Shown here: positions 35,319-43,749 of the stretch, piece by piece
Position numbering within the stretch: position 1 is the first letter of the stretch
Layout of the letters: each line of letters opens with the position of its first letter
DNA from: Lachnospiraceae bacterium
GTDB taxonomy: Bacteria > Bacillota > Clostridia > Lachnospirales > Lachnospiraceae
Direction: 5' to 3'
DNA length: 64,000 nucleotides
NCBI GenBank assembly: GCA_024680815.1
Contig: JAILBQ010000073.1
Coordinates: forward strand, 1-64,000
Notes under the pieces: generated by a model
Told to the model about the DNA's origin: nothing
Databases searched by the model: none
What the model saw: only the letters and a program-made list of their open reading frames with translations
Made by a program: the position numbers and the translations under genes

Positions 35319-36083
35319 TTACTGCTTCTCAGAAATAATCTCTTCAGCCAGTTCCAGATATCCTTCGGCGCCTGCTGATTTGGGATCATACACCGTGATC
35401 GGTTGTCCGAAACTCGGCGCCTCAGCCAGACGAATGTTTCTTGGAATCATTGTCCTGTAAACTTTTTCGTTCAGATTGGCCTTAACATTCTCCACAACCT
35501 GATTGGAAAGGTTTGTTCTGGAGTCATACATGGTGAACAAGACCCCTTCGATAATCAGCTTATTATTAAGTCGCGTTTTTACCAGATCTATTGTGCGCAT
35601 CAGCTGGGCCAGTCCTTCAAGGGCATAATATTCACACTGGATTGGAACCAGGACGCTGTCTGCAGTTGTAAGCGCATTAATCGTCAGCATACTCAGGGAA
35701 GGAGGGCAATCTATAATAATATAATCATACCTTCCTCTGACATAATCTATTTCATTGCTGAGAATATATTCCTTACGCTCTATATCTATCAGTTCTATTT
35801 CCGCAGCTGCCAGATCTACATTGGCAGGCAGAAGGTCCATATTTTCACAGACATTTTTTATAATTGTTTCATTAATGGCGGCTTCTCCGAGAAAAAGATC
35901 ATAGATACTCTTCTTTAATTCATTTTTCTCAACTCCTACTCCGCTTGTGGTGTTCCCCTGGGGATCACAATCCACAAGAAGTATTCTTTTACCTTTTTCG
36001 CCAAGGGCTGCCGATAAATTAATAGCTGTTGTGGATTTTCCCACTCCGCCCTTCTGATTTGCAATTGCTATTGTCTTAGCCAT
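35319..36083 (-). CDS. parA: chromosome partitioning ATPase ParA (Soj)
   Basis: A 254-residue Walker ATPase. The deviant Walker A is KGGVGKSTT (about 11-19), with DCDPQGNTT (A') and DYIIIDCPPSLSML (Walker B). Its length is that of Soj. In Bacillus, Soj also controls DnaA. It follows the parS cluster and a -10-like TATAAT on the minus strand (36132-36127). Confidence 0.97.
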   Translation of the reverse strand: MAKTIAIANQKGGVGKSTTAINLSAALGEKGKRILLVDCDPQGNTTSGVGVEKNELKKSIYDLFLGEAAINETIIKNVCENMDLLPANVDLAAAEIELIDIERKEYILSNEIDYVRGRYDYIIIDCPPSLSMLTINALTTADSVLVPIQCEYYALEGLAQLMRTIDLVKTRLNNKLIIEGVLFTMYDSRTNLSNQVVENVKANLNEKVYRTMIPRNIRLAEAPSFGQPITVYDPKSAGAEGYLELAEEIISEKQ

Positions 36084-36126
36084 AAATCAGCCTCTTCGTT
36101 CCTGTTGTTTTAATGTAGCGTGGTTC

Positions 36127-36132
36127 ATTATA
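36127..36132 (-). promoter_or_regulatory. candidate -10 element of parA
   Basis: TATAAT on the minus strand, 44 bases before the parA start. No good -35 is seen 16-18 bases upstream, so this is tentative. It lies between parS sites and the gene, where ParB bound at parS could affect expression. Confidence 0.35.
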
Positions 36133-36174
36133 GCATTTTTTATTGCTTATGGGTATTTATTTTTTTATTAAGTT

Positions 36175-36299
36175 TGTTTCACGTGAAACATTTAGTGGTT
36201 TCATTGGCCCAACCCCAAGATATTGTTTCACGTGAAACATTTAGGAACTAAAGCTTGTGATTTGATGTGAAACATGCGCTTAATATTTCACGTGAAACC
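36175..36299. other. parS cluster (ParB-binding sites)
   Basis: Two perfect 16-base parS palindromes (TGTTTCACGTGAAACA) at 36175-36190 and 36224-36239. A third site at 36284-36299 has two changes at the outer positions, and a half site ending GTGAAACA lies at 36259-36274. All fall between parA and rsmG, about 7-8 kb from oriC, where ParB loads SMC. The rest of the 236-base gap is AT-rich without other features. Confidence 0.93.
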
Positions 36300-36320
36300 T
36301 TTAAAAAAGTATTTTTCTTT

Positions 36321-37043
36321 TTACAGAGGGTTTTTAGCCGGAATTCCGGGCTTGCGCGGGTATTTTCCCGGTGTTGTTCTTACCTTTTTAATAATCACAA
36401 GAGTCCTTTTCGGCCCGCTTTCTGTCAAAGAAAAAGAGGGTGTTTCCCTTATTTCTCCTCCAAGGAGTTTAATTGCATTTCCTGCTTCCGGAATCTCATT
36501 GTTTACCGTCTCGCTTTTATATGCTGTAAAGACTCCGCCGTTTTTTACAAACGGCAGACAGAATTCGGTCAATATTGACAGTTCCCCTACAGCCCTTGAT
36601 AGTACCGTGTCAAATTTTTCTCTGTAATTATTGTTCCGGCCCAGCTCTTCAGCCCTTCCGTGTATAACAGCAACATTTTCTATTTTCAGTTCCGAACAGG
36701 TTTCTTCGATAAACCTCAGTTTTTTTGCTACTGAATCCATAAGAAGAAATTGTACCGACGGAAAACATATTGCAAGAGGAACACCCGGAAAGCCTGCACC
36801 GGTTCCAAGATCCAGAACCCTGCTTCCCGCCGAAAAAGAATAATATTTCATCAAAGAAAGACTGTCTGTAAAATGCTTTATCACAGCCTCTCTCCATTCC
36901 GTTATTCTGGTCAGGTTCATTGCGCGGTTCGTTTCAATTAAACTGTCATAATATTGAACCATAAGCCCTGCCACCCTGTCCGGACATTCAAGTCCCAGAT
37001 ATTCAAGTGAGCTTATTATATCCCTGTATCTTTTATCATCCAT
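36321..37043 (-). CDS. rsmG: 16S rRNA (guanine527-N7)-methyltransferase
   Basis: A 240-residue SAM methyltransferase: SRVLDLGTGAGFPGVPLAI is motif I, and FDTVLSRAVGELSILTEF and KNGGVFTAYKS follow. RsmG modifies G527 near the decoding site; loss gives low-level streptomycin resistance in other species. I start at ATG 37043 (MDDKRYRD), four bases after the mnmG stop, rather than the GTG at 37079 which would overlap it by 32 bases. The ribosome site is poor, so coupling to mnmG is likely. Confidence 0.94.
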   Translation of the reverse strand: MDDKRYRDIISSLEYLGLECPDRVAGLMVQYYDSLIETNRAMNLTRITEWREAVIKHFTDSLSLMKYYSFSAGSRVLDLGTGAGFPGVPLAICFPSVQFLLMDSVAKKLRFIEETCSELKIENVAVIHGRAEELGRNNNYREKFDTVLSRAVGELSILTEFCLPFVKNGGVFTAYKSETVNNEIPEAGNAIKLLGGEIRETPSFSLTESGPKRTLVIIKKVRTTPGKYPRKPGIPAKNPL

Positions 37044-37047
37044 TGAT

Positions 37048-38931
37048 TTATTTTGCCGAATAACCCGTAAGGTAAACACTCAATACCGCTATATCCGCAG
37101 GTGATACTCCCTGAATCCTTGAAGCCTGTCCTATAGACTCGGGTTTAAACTCCTGAAGCTTCTGCCTTGCCTCAATCCTGAGTCCTTTTATTGAATTAAA
37201 ATCAATTCCATCAGGTATAAGACAATGCTCCTGTTTTTTAAACTGTTCCACCTGCCGTCTCTCACGGGCGATGTAACCCCGGTATTTTATTTCAATATTA
37301 ACCTGCTCCTTAACTTCCTCCGGTAAAACCGGCCTTTCGGGATCAAGTCCGGCAGTCTTTTCATAATCAAGCTCCGGTCTTCTTATCAGCTCTTCGAGGG
37401 AAGCGCCGGAAGAAAGAGGAGAGCTGCCGAGAGTTTTTAACAGCTTTACTGCCTTTTCACCCGAACCCACACGGACTGATTCCAGCCTCAGTATTTCATT
37501 GGTTATAAGCTGTTCCTTTTCTTCAAGCTTATGTATTTCTTCTTCGGATATAAGTCCTGCCGCATAACCCTTCCGGCGAAGTCTCAGATCAGCGTTGTCC
37601 TGTCTTAGCAAAAGCCTGTATTCAGCTCTGCTCGTCATCATCCGGTAAGGCTCCAGGGCTTCCTTGGTCACAAGATCATCTATCAGCACGCCTATATATC
37701 CTTCCGATCGGTCTATCGTTATGCTCTCTTTTCCCAAAAGAAGCATTGCTGCATTTATTCCCGCAATAATTCCCTGAGCGGCAGCTTCCTCATAGCCGGA
37801 ACTCCCGTTAAACTGTCCTGCGGAAAACAGTCCCGGATAATCCTTAAACTCCAGAGTAGGTTTCAGGAGCTTTCCCGGAATGCAGTCATATTCTATTGCA
37901 TAGGCGTTTCGGACTATTCTGCAATGCTCCAGTCCCGGAACACTTCGATACATATCGATCTGAACATCTTCCGGCATCGAACTGGACATTCCGTCGACAT
38001 ACCATTCGTCGGTGTGTTCTCCCTGAGGCTCCAGAAATACCTGGTGTCTGTCCTTTTCGGCAAACTTTACCACCTTGTCCTCAATTGAAGGACAGTATCT
38101 GGGACCCGTTCCCTTTATCACACCCGAATACATCGGTGACCGATCCAGGTTTTTTCTTATAATTTCATGAGTTTTTTCATTTGTGGCAGTCAGATAGCAA
38201 GGAAATTGTTTTCTTTCAATATTCTCCGGAGAATTTGAAAAGGAAAACGGAACAATTTTCTCATCCCCGAACTGGGGCTCCAGTTTGTCAAAATCTATTG
38301 TCTTTCCATCAATTCTGGCCGGAGTTCCTGTTTTAAAACGAAGCAGCTTTATTCCTGCCTTTTTTAAAGAGTCGGAAAGAAACTGGGCACTCTGCTGACC
38401 GTTAGGTCCGGTATTCTTTATTGCCTCCCCGCAAAGACAACGGGATTTTAAATACACCCCGGTACAGATGATAACACACTTAGTTATGTAAACTATTCCG
38501 GTAAAGATTTTAACGCCGCATGCTTTATTTCCCTCGAAAAGTATCTCGCAAACCTCAGCCTGTTTTATTGTCAGATTTTTCTGGGCTTCCAGAGTCTGTC
38601 TCATCAAAGAGGAATAGGCAGCCTTATCCGCCTGGGCCCTGAGAGAATGAACCGCCGGACCCTTGGAGGTGTTAAGCATTCTGGACTGAATGTAGGTCCT
38701 GTCTATGCATTTTCCCATTTCTCCGCCCAGTGCATCGACCTCCCGGACAAGATGCCCCTTGGAACTTCCTCCCACATGAGGGTTACAGGGCATAAAGGCT
38801 ATTTCATCAACACTGAGCGTAAAAACTATGGTTTCAATTCCGAGCCGCGCCAGAGCCAGGGCAGCTTCGCACCCGGCGTGTCCTGCTCCTATCACCGCAG
38901 CTTCGTAATCCTTTATTTCAGTTGTCGGCAT
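37048..38931 (-). CDS. mnmG: tRNA uridine-5-carboxymethylaminomethyl modification enzyme MnmG (GidA)
   Basis: A 627-residue FAD protein. The dinucleotide motif AAVIGAGHAGCEAALA is at the N terminus, with CNPHVGGSSKGHLVREVDALGG and ICTGVYL(K)SRCLCGE following. With MnmE it modifies U34 of several tRNAs. I choose the ATG at 38931 (GGGGAAGTAAAAGAA upstream); a TTG at 38952 would overlap mnmE by 16 bases. Gene order mnmE-mnmG-rsmG is standard near the origin. Confidence 0.97.
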   Translation of the reverse strand: MPTTEIKDYEAAVIGAGHAGCEAALALARLGIETIVFTLSVDEIAFMPCNPHVGGSSKGHLVREVDALGGEMGKCIDRTYIQSRMLNTSKGPAVHSLRAQADKAAYSSLMRQTLEAQKNLTIKQAEVCEILFEGNKACGVKIFTGIVYITKCVIICTGVYLKSRCLCGEAIKNTGPNGQQSAQFLSDSLKKAGIKLLRFKTGTPARIDGKTIDFDKLEPQFGDEKIVPFSFSNSPENIERKQFPCYLTATNEKTHEIIRKNLDRSPMYSGVIKGTGPRYCPSIEDKVVKFAEKDRHQVFLEPQGEHTDEWYVDGMSSSMPEDVQIDMYRSVPGLEHCRIVRNAYAIEYDCIPGKLLKPTLEFKDYPGLFSAGQFNGSSGYEEAAAQGIIAGINAAMLLLGKESITIDRSEGYIGVLIDDLVTKEALEPYRMMTSRAEYRLLLRQDNADLRLRRKGYAAGLISEEEIHKLEEKEQLITNEILRLESVRVGSGEKAVKLLKTLGSSPLSSGASLEELIRRPELDYEKTAGLDPERPVLPEEVKEQVNIEIKYRGYIARERRQVEQFKKQEHCLIPDGIDFNSIKGLRIEARQKLQEFKPESIGQASRIQGVSPADIAVLSVYLTGYSAK

Positions 38932-38936
38932 TTCTT

Positions 38937-40319
38937 TTACTTCCCCATACAAAAATCACGGAATATAGTATCCGCCAGATCATCACCGGTTTCAACTCCG
39001 ATAATTTCACCCAAAGCTCTGTAGGCATCCATAAGATCCGAGGTAAAAAAATCTTCCGTCATTTTTAATTCGATACTTTTCTTTACCTGTCCAAGACTTT
39101 CGTTTGCCCGAAGCAGTGCTCCGGCCTGTCTTTCCCGGGTTATAACGATTTCTTCTCCTTTAGGAAGAGTTCCGCCTATAAACAGAAGAAAAATCAGTTC
39201 CAGCAAAGCATTGATTCCTTCCCCGGTTTTGGCAGAAACCGGAACGCTTCCGGAAAAAATATGTTCTTCAAAGGCTTCTTCCTTTACCTTCTGTTCAATA
39301 TCAATTTTATTCAGAACCAGAATTGTTCTTTTTCCGGACAGCATGTCCGCAAGCTCCATATCCTCCTTTTCTAAGTCTTCGGAAGCATCCGTCACAAACA
39401 AAACCAGATCGGCTTCATCAAGAGCTTTTTTAGAACGGGCAATTCCTATTGTCTCCACCGGATCTTTTGTATCATGAATGCCTGCAGTATCAGTAAAATT
39501 AAGGGTAATTCCCTGATATGATACCCGGGTTGTGATAAGATCTCTTGTTGTTCCGGGAATATCAGTTACAATTGCGTCCTCGACACCGGTCAGTGCATTG
39601 AAAAGACTTGACTTTCCGGTATTCGGACGCCCCACTATACTGACTTTTATTCCTTCCTGCATTATTTTTCCGGTTTCAAAAGATCGATACAGAGCATCAA
39701 TCTCTTCCATAAACCCGGTGAGTTTGTTTTCCAGATTTTCTGAATAGTTTTCCAGGGAATAATGCTCCGGATCATCTATGGCAGATTCAATCCAGGCACT
39801 TTCATGGACAATTTTTTCTCTCAGAGCCTCAATTTTTTCGGACAGGGCTCCCTTAAGAGCAAAAAGAGAGTTTTTTCTTGCAAATTCATTTTCGGAGGAA
39901 ATGAAATCCATTACAGCTTCGGACTGTGACAGGTCAATCCTTCCATTTAAAAATGCACGCTTTGTGAATTCACCCGGTTCGGCAAGACGGGCGCCGTGCT
40001 TTAAAACCGTTTTCAATACCCGTTTAAGGGAAAAAACTCCGCCATGACATTGAAGCTCCACAGTGTTCTCCGTTGTATAGCTTTTCGGAGAACGCATTAT
40101 AAGAAGCATCACCTCATCAATTAACTCATTTCCGTCATGAATAAAACCATAATGAACGGTGTGAGTCGGATAAGAACTGACGGATTTTGATTTTCCGTTT
40201 TTTCCTTTGAATATCTCTTCCGCGATATTAAAGGCCTGTGAACCGCTGATACGGATAATTCCTATACCGGCAGGAGACAGGCCGGTAGCAATGGCCGCGA
40301 TTGTATCATTTTTTTCCAT
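38937..40319 (-). CDS. mnmE: tRNA modification GTPase MnmE (TrmE)
   Basis: A 460-residue protein. N-terminal folate-binding domain (TIAAIATGLSPAGIGIIRISG), helical domain with an inserted G domain: GRPNTGKSSL (P-loop), TDIPGTTRD, DTAGIHDT and LNKID. It ends with the conserved CMGK, in which the Cys is needed for modification. It partners MnmG. Its transcript starts after the terminator at 40343-40372 that closes the rpmH-jag operon. Confidence 0.97.
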   Translation of the reverse strand: MEKNDTIAAIATGLSPAGIGIIRISGSQAFNIAEEIFKGKNGKSKSVSSYPTHTVHYGFIHDGNELIDEVMLLIMRSPKSYTTENTVELQCHGGVFSLKRVLKTVLKHGARLAEPGEFTKRAFLNGRIDLSQSEAVMDFISSENEFARKNSLFALKGALSEKIEALREKIVHESAWIESAIDDPEHYSLENYSENLENKLTGFMEEIDALYRSFETGKIMQEGIKVSIVGRPNTGKSSLFNALTGVEDAIVTDIPGTTRDLITTRVSYQGITLNFTDTAGIHDTKDPVETIGIARSKKALDEADLVLFVTDASEDLEKEDMELADMLSGKRTILVLNKIDIEQKVKEEAFEEHIFSGSVPVSAKTGEGINALLELIFLLFIGGTLPKGEEIVITRERQAGALLRANESLGQVKKSIELKMTEDFFTSDLMDAYRALGEIIGVETGDDLADTIFRDFCMGK

Positions 40320-40342
40320 TGAATAACCTGCATCGTATAAAA

Positions 40343-40372
40343 GACTCCGGCCAATGTTTCCCGGCCGGAGTC
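40343..40372 (-). terminator. rho-independent terminator after jag
   Basis: Perfect 10-bp stem GACTCCGGCC/GGCCGGAGTC with a 10-nt loop. On the minus strand it is followed by TTTTAT, and it starts 22 bases after the jag stop. It separates the rpmH-rnpA-yidD-yidC-jag unit from mnmE-mnmG-rsmG. Confidence 0.85.
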
Positions 40373-40393
40373 TTCAGTCTTTTTTTCAGCTCC

Positions 40394-41248
40394 TTACTTC
40401 AGTGTGATTACAACTCTTCTGAAAGGCTCTTCTCCCTCGGAATGGGTTGTAACATACCGATCCCCCTGAAGTGCCGAATGAATAATCCTTCTTTCATAGG
40501 GATTCATGGGCTCCAGAGTTACAGGCCTCTTTGTCCGCTTTACCTTAAAGGATAAATTTTTCGCCAGATTTTCAAGAGTAGCCTTTCTCCTTGCCCTGTA
40601 ATTTTCCGTATCTACCTTAACTCTCAAATATCCGCTCGTTCCCTTATTTACCACAAGAGAAATCAGATATTGCAGAGAATCCAGAGTCTGTCCGCGTTTT
40701 CCGATAAGAACGCCCATTTCTTTTCCGGAAAGCTCCACATCAACAGTTCCTTCTTCGGCAGAACATTTTACGTCTACGTCGACCTCCATATCCATTGCTT
40801 TGAATACATCCGCCAGAAATGCCTTTACTGTGGAAATTACCTCATCTTCGGAAATATTCAGAGGCTGATTTCTTTTTTCGTCCTGCTTTTCAACGGATTT
40901 TTTCTCTTTCGTCTGTTCCTTCTTCTCCTGCCTGGATTCCGACTGCTTCCTTGTTTCCTTTTTTTCTTCAGCGGCTTTCATCTGTTCCGCTTTTTCTTCT
41001 TTTTCCTTTTCTCTTTGTATTTCTTTTTCTTTTTTCTCTTCTTCTTGTTTAGCGGCTTTTCTTGCTTCTAAAACTTCCTCTTTAACCCTTGCCTTTATGA
41101 TTGTGGGTTTGCTGTTAAAACCGAGAAAACCCGAGGAACCCATATCCACAATTTCATATTCCAGCTCTTCGCTTGTACATTCAAGCTGCTTACAGGCATC
41201 ACTGACCGCATCCTCAAAAGATTTACCCGAAACTTCAATATATTCCAT
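40394..41248 (-). CDS. jag: RNA-binding protein Jag/KhpB (SpoIIIJ-associated)
   Basis: A 284-residue protein. Jag-N domain (about 1-55, GSSGFLGFNSK), a Lys/Glu-rich coiled-coil linker (about 58-125), a KH domain with the GKRGQTLDSLQYL loop, and a C-terminal R3H domain (NPYERRIIHSALQGDRYVTTHS). KhpB binds RNAs involved in cell elongation and division with its partner KhpA. It lies 12 bases after yidC, as is usual. Confidence 0.95.
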   Translation of the reverse strand: MEYIEVSGKSFEDAVSDACKQLECTSEELEYEIVDMGSSGFLGFNSKPTIIKARVKEEVLEARKAAKQEEEKKEKEIQREKEKEEKAEQMKAAEEKKETRKQSESRQEKKEQTKEKKSVEKQDEKRNQPLNISEDEVISTVKAFLADVFKAMDMEVDVDVKCSAEEGTVDVELSGKEMGVLIGKRGQTLDSLQYLISLVVNKGTSGYLRVKVDTENYRARRKATLENLAKNLSFKVKRTKRPVTLEPMNPYERRIIHSALQGDRYVTTHSEGEEPFRRVVITLK

Positions 41249-41260
41249 AATTGTTCCTTC

Positions 41261-42514
41261 CTATTCTGTTTTCTGTTTTTCGTTATAGCGTCTTACCATA
41301 TTTGCTCTGTCTGTAATACTTCCCGGAGCCACTCCGTTCTGATAGGCTTCCTCGGCTTTCCTTATTGCTTCCTCACGTTCTTCTTTGGGAACGGAAGATT
41401 TTTTTTCAATGGATTTGGTTGAAATAGCAGCATTACCGGTAACTGTCTTACTGTCTTCCGACTGATGTTTCTTTTTATAGTTTTCCATATTTTTCTCGAT
41501 TAACGCGTCCAGATCAATTTTATCAATATGACGATTAATTAAAATCTGCTGTATACAGCGGACAACAGCACCGGTAATCCAGTAAATACCCATGCCGCAG
41601 GGAAGATTCAGACAGAAAACGGCTGAAAAAATCGGCATCATCAGATTCATTGACTTCATCGTTGAACTCATTGTGTCTGTTCCGTTTCCCTGAGCCGGCT
41701 GCGGCATAAACAGTGTATTCAGCCACTGGGTTACGGCTGCGAGAAGAGGAACCATTACGGCACCTATAACCAGAAGATAATTATGTGCCGAAAAGGATTC
41801 TTTCATTATATACATGGGAGAATTGGATATATTCAATCCCAGAAAATTATTGAAAGCCTCAAACTGAATTCTGACCGATTGATAAATATTCTGATCGATT
41901 CCGGCGATTTTACCGATTTCATTCCACTCAGAGGTGGAGGCACGGTTTAATACATCCACAACTGAATGCACTGCCTGCTCACCGGCAAAGCTGTTGTTCT
42001 TCAGATATGAAGAGAAAAATTTTGTTACCACATTAAGACCGGAAAGGGTCTTTACACCCTCAGTGGTAGACAGGATATTCTGCGCCAGAGGCTTAAGACA
42101 ATCATAAATCCTGGATACATAATCCGGAATGTTATATATGACTCTGTAAAGCGCAAAAAGAATCGGCATCTGAATAAGAAGCTGAAGACAGCTTCCCGTG
42201 GGAGAAACGCCGTACTTCTTGTAGACAGCCTGCATTTCCTCATTCTGCCGCTGCATGGAAACCTGATCTTTTTTGTTTTTATACCTTTCCTGTATATCCT
42301 TTAACTCCGGATTCATTTTAGCGGAAAGCTTTGAAAACTTCTGCTGTTTGTAGGTTAAAGGAAGAAGAGCCAGGTAAATCACTATCGTAAAGATAATGAT
42401 GGAAACGCCTATATTCGGAAAAATATTGAATATGACATTTAAAATTGCGCCCAGCAGCTTTGCTATAGGTCCTAAAATAAAGCCGGGCTTCTGTGAAAGT
42501 AAAATACCTGTCAA
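41261..42514 (-). CDS. yidC: membrane protein insertase YidC (Oxa1 family)
   Basis: A 417-residue protein with five membrane segments. NIFPNIGVSIIIFTIVIYLALLPLT-like first core helix (in parts: GVSIIIFTIVIY), the cytosolic helical hairpin with YKKYGVSPTGSCLQLLIQMPILFALYRV and CGMGIYWITGAVVRCIQQILI are family marks. Unlike many Gram-positive YidC/SpoIIIJ proteins it lacks an N-terminal lipobox Cys. A basic C-terminal tail can bind ribosomes. It inserts and folds membrane proteins with or without SecYEG. Confidence 0.95.
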   Translation of the reverse strand: MTGILLSQKPGFILGPIAKLLGAILNVIFNIFPNIGVSIIIFTIVIYLALLPLTYKQQKFSKLSAKMNPELKDIQERYKNKKDQVSMQRQNEEMQAVYKKYGVSPTGSCLQLLIQMPILFALYRVIYNIPDYVSRIYDCLKPLAQNILSTTEGVKTLSGLNVVTKFFSSYLKNNSFAGEQAVHSVVDVLNRASTSEWNEIGKIAGIDQNIYQSVRIQFEAFNNFLGLNISNSPMYIMKESFSAHNYLLVIGAVMVPLLAAVTQWLNTLFMPQPAQGNGTDTMSSTMKSMNLMMPIFSAVFCLNLPCGMGIYWITGAVVRCIQQILINRHIDKIDLDALIEKNMENYKKKHQSEDSKTVTGNAAISTKSIEKKSSVPKEEREEAIRKAEEAYQNGVAPGSITDRANMVRRYNEKQKTE

Positions 42515-42560
42515 AATTTACTCCTTTGGAACTTTTAAAATTACTTCTGACCGACTGTTC

Positions 42561-42788
42561 TCATTTTTTTCCCGAAGGAAGAGGAACCGGATCAAAACCT
42601 CCTTTGGAAAACGGATTACATCGGATAATCCTCCATATCGTAAGAAGACTTCCGATAAAAGCACCGTGAATCTCCAATGCTTCAATTCCGTAATCGGAAC
42701 AGCAGGGAATATACGGACATTTTGTCCATTTATAAGGAGACAGGGCTTTTTTATATATTTTTATCAGTCCGATCAGAATAGTTTTCAT
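42561..42788 (-). CDS. yidD: membrane protein insertion efficiency factor YidD
   Basis: A 75-residue protein with the YidD core YKKALSPYKWTKCPYIPCCSDYGIEAL and WRIIRCNPFSKGGFDPVP (each under the family's usual Cys pattern). It overlaps rnpA by four bases and precedes yidC by 46. It helps YidC-dependent insertion by an unclear mechanism. Confidence 0.93.
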   Translation of the reverse strand: MKTILIGLIKIYKKALSPYKWTKCPYIPCCSDYGIEALEIHGAFIGSLLTIWRIIRCNPFSKGGFDPVPLPSGKK

Positions 42789-43135
42789 TTCTTAAGCACA
42801 TTATGCTTTTTTGCAAGAAAAAGAACAGATTTTTCAATGTCCTTTTGTTTCAGGGGCTTCCCGGAAATATTTCGGGGATTTGCCGAAGCCCGAATCACGA
42901 CTACAATGTCCAAACCTCTATTGAACATTTCCCCACGCAGTCTCATTGTTTCTCTGACCAACCTCGCCAGCCTGTGCCGGACAACGCTGTTTCCGACCTT
43001 TTTGCTGACCGAAATACCGAGACGATTGCTCTGTAAATTGTTTTTCAAAACATACATGACCAGATACCGATCCGCCTTTGCTTTTCCTTCACGATAGACG
43101 GGATCGAACTGACCTGTGTTTTTCAAAGAAACCAT
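42785..43135 (-). CDS. rnpA: ribonuclease P protein component
   Basis: A 116-residue basic protein with NRLGISVSKKVGNSVVRHRLARLVRE, the RNR signature helix that binds RNase P RNA. It matures tRNA 5' ends. I start at ATG 43135 (MVSLKNTGQF), which matches the usual beginning; the open frame extends to 43165 but the extra MWSFLLLLKK is not family-like. It follows rpmH by 40 bases. Confidence 0.95.
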   Translation of the reverse strand: MVSLKNTGQFDPVYREGKAKADRYLVMYVLKNNLQSNRLGISVSKKVGNSVVRHRLARLVRETMRLRGEMFNRGLDIVVVIRASANPRNISGKPLKQKDIEKSVLFLAKKHNVLKK

Positions 43136-43175
43136 TTTTTTCAAAAGTAAAAGAAAAGACCACATTAAATGCGGT

Positions 43176-43310
43176 CTAAGCGGAAATCTTTGCTCTCTGT
43201 TTACGCCGTCTTGCAGAAAGTACCTTACGTCCGCCCGGTGTGCTCATTCTGGCCCTGAATCCGTGAACCTTGGCACGCTGTCTTTTTTTCGGCTGAAATG
43301 TCATCTTCAT
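43176..43310 (-). CDS. rpmH: 50S ribosomal protein L34
   Basis: A 44-residue basic protein, translated directly from the sequence: it starts [18 protein letters not shown] and includes [17 protein letters not shown], the L34 signature. A near-perfect ribosome site AAAGGAGGTGA lies upstream of ATG 43310. It is the first gene of the leftward operon and has the strong promoter at 43359-43387. Confidence 0.97.
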   Translation of the reverse strand: MKMTFQPKKRQRAKVHGFRARMSTPGGRKVLSARRRKQRAKISA

Positions 43311-43358
43311 TGGTCATTCACCTCCTTTTTTAGGGATTTATATACGAAAAACAACCCT

Positions 43359-43387
43359 ATTATAAGAGTTTCATTAATTCCCGTCAA
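43359..43387 (-). promoter_or_regulatory. strong sigma-A-type promoter of rpmH-rnpA operon
   Basis: On the minus strand TTGACG (43387-43382), a 17-base spacer and TATAAT (43364-43359), about 50 bases before the rpmH start. It is one base off consensus in the -35. Confidence 0.85.
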
Positions 43388-43401
43388 GAAAAAAACTTTT
43401 C

Positions 43402-43640
43402 AACTTAACATAAGCTTATTCACAAAATGTGGAAAACTTGTTGATAAGTTATTGTTTCACACACAAAAAAATTTAATCTGTTATATTTCAGGCTCTGTTT
43501 TATGTGGATAACTTATCAATATGCTTATGTTATCCACAAAACAGTTTATGATAATTCACTGTGTTAAAAAACATGCACTATAATCCACAAATTTCACACA
43601 GCTTAATTTCAGAACTTTTCACGAACTTATCCACCACATA
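43402..43640. other. oriC, left part: DnaA-box cluster between rpmH and dnaA
   Basis: AT-rich, non-coding. Perfect DnaA boxes TTATCCACA at 43530-43538 (plus) and 43503-43511 (minus). One-mismatch boxes are at 43416-43424 (TTATTCACA, plus), 43428-43436 (minus), 43439-43447 (TTATCAACA, minus), 43581-43589 (plus) and 43627-43635 (plus). The pair around 43503-43538 is inverted. This is the upstream half of a bipartite Firmicutes-type origin; gene orientation also diverges here. Confidence 0.9.
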
Positions 43641-43679
43641 CGTGAACGAACAGCAGTATATATGTCCCAATGAGGTTTG

Positions 43680-43708
43680 TTGAAGTTTTTTTTATTTTAG
43701 AGTATTAT
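43680..43708 (+). promoter_or_regulatory. dnaA promoter
   Basis: TTGAAG (43680-43685), a 17-base spacer and TATTAT (43703-43708). The start codon follows 41 bases later, with AGGAG about ten bases before it. Close to the DnaA box at 43627, so autoregulation by DnaA is plausible. Confidence 0.75.
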
Positions 43709-43749
43709 AGAGTAGGTTTTTTTCGGCTATATACAGGAGCATCAAAATA

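Noticed and set aside
36259-36274. Fourth full parS site
   Set aside because: Only the right half matches; four mismatches to the 16-base palindrome.
38932-38952. TTG start of mnmG at 38952
   Set aside because: It overlaps mnmE and adds seven residues not typical of MnmG; ATG 38931 fits better.
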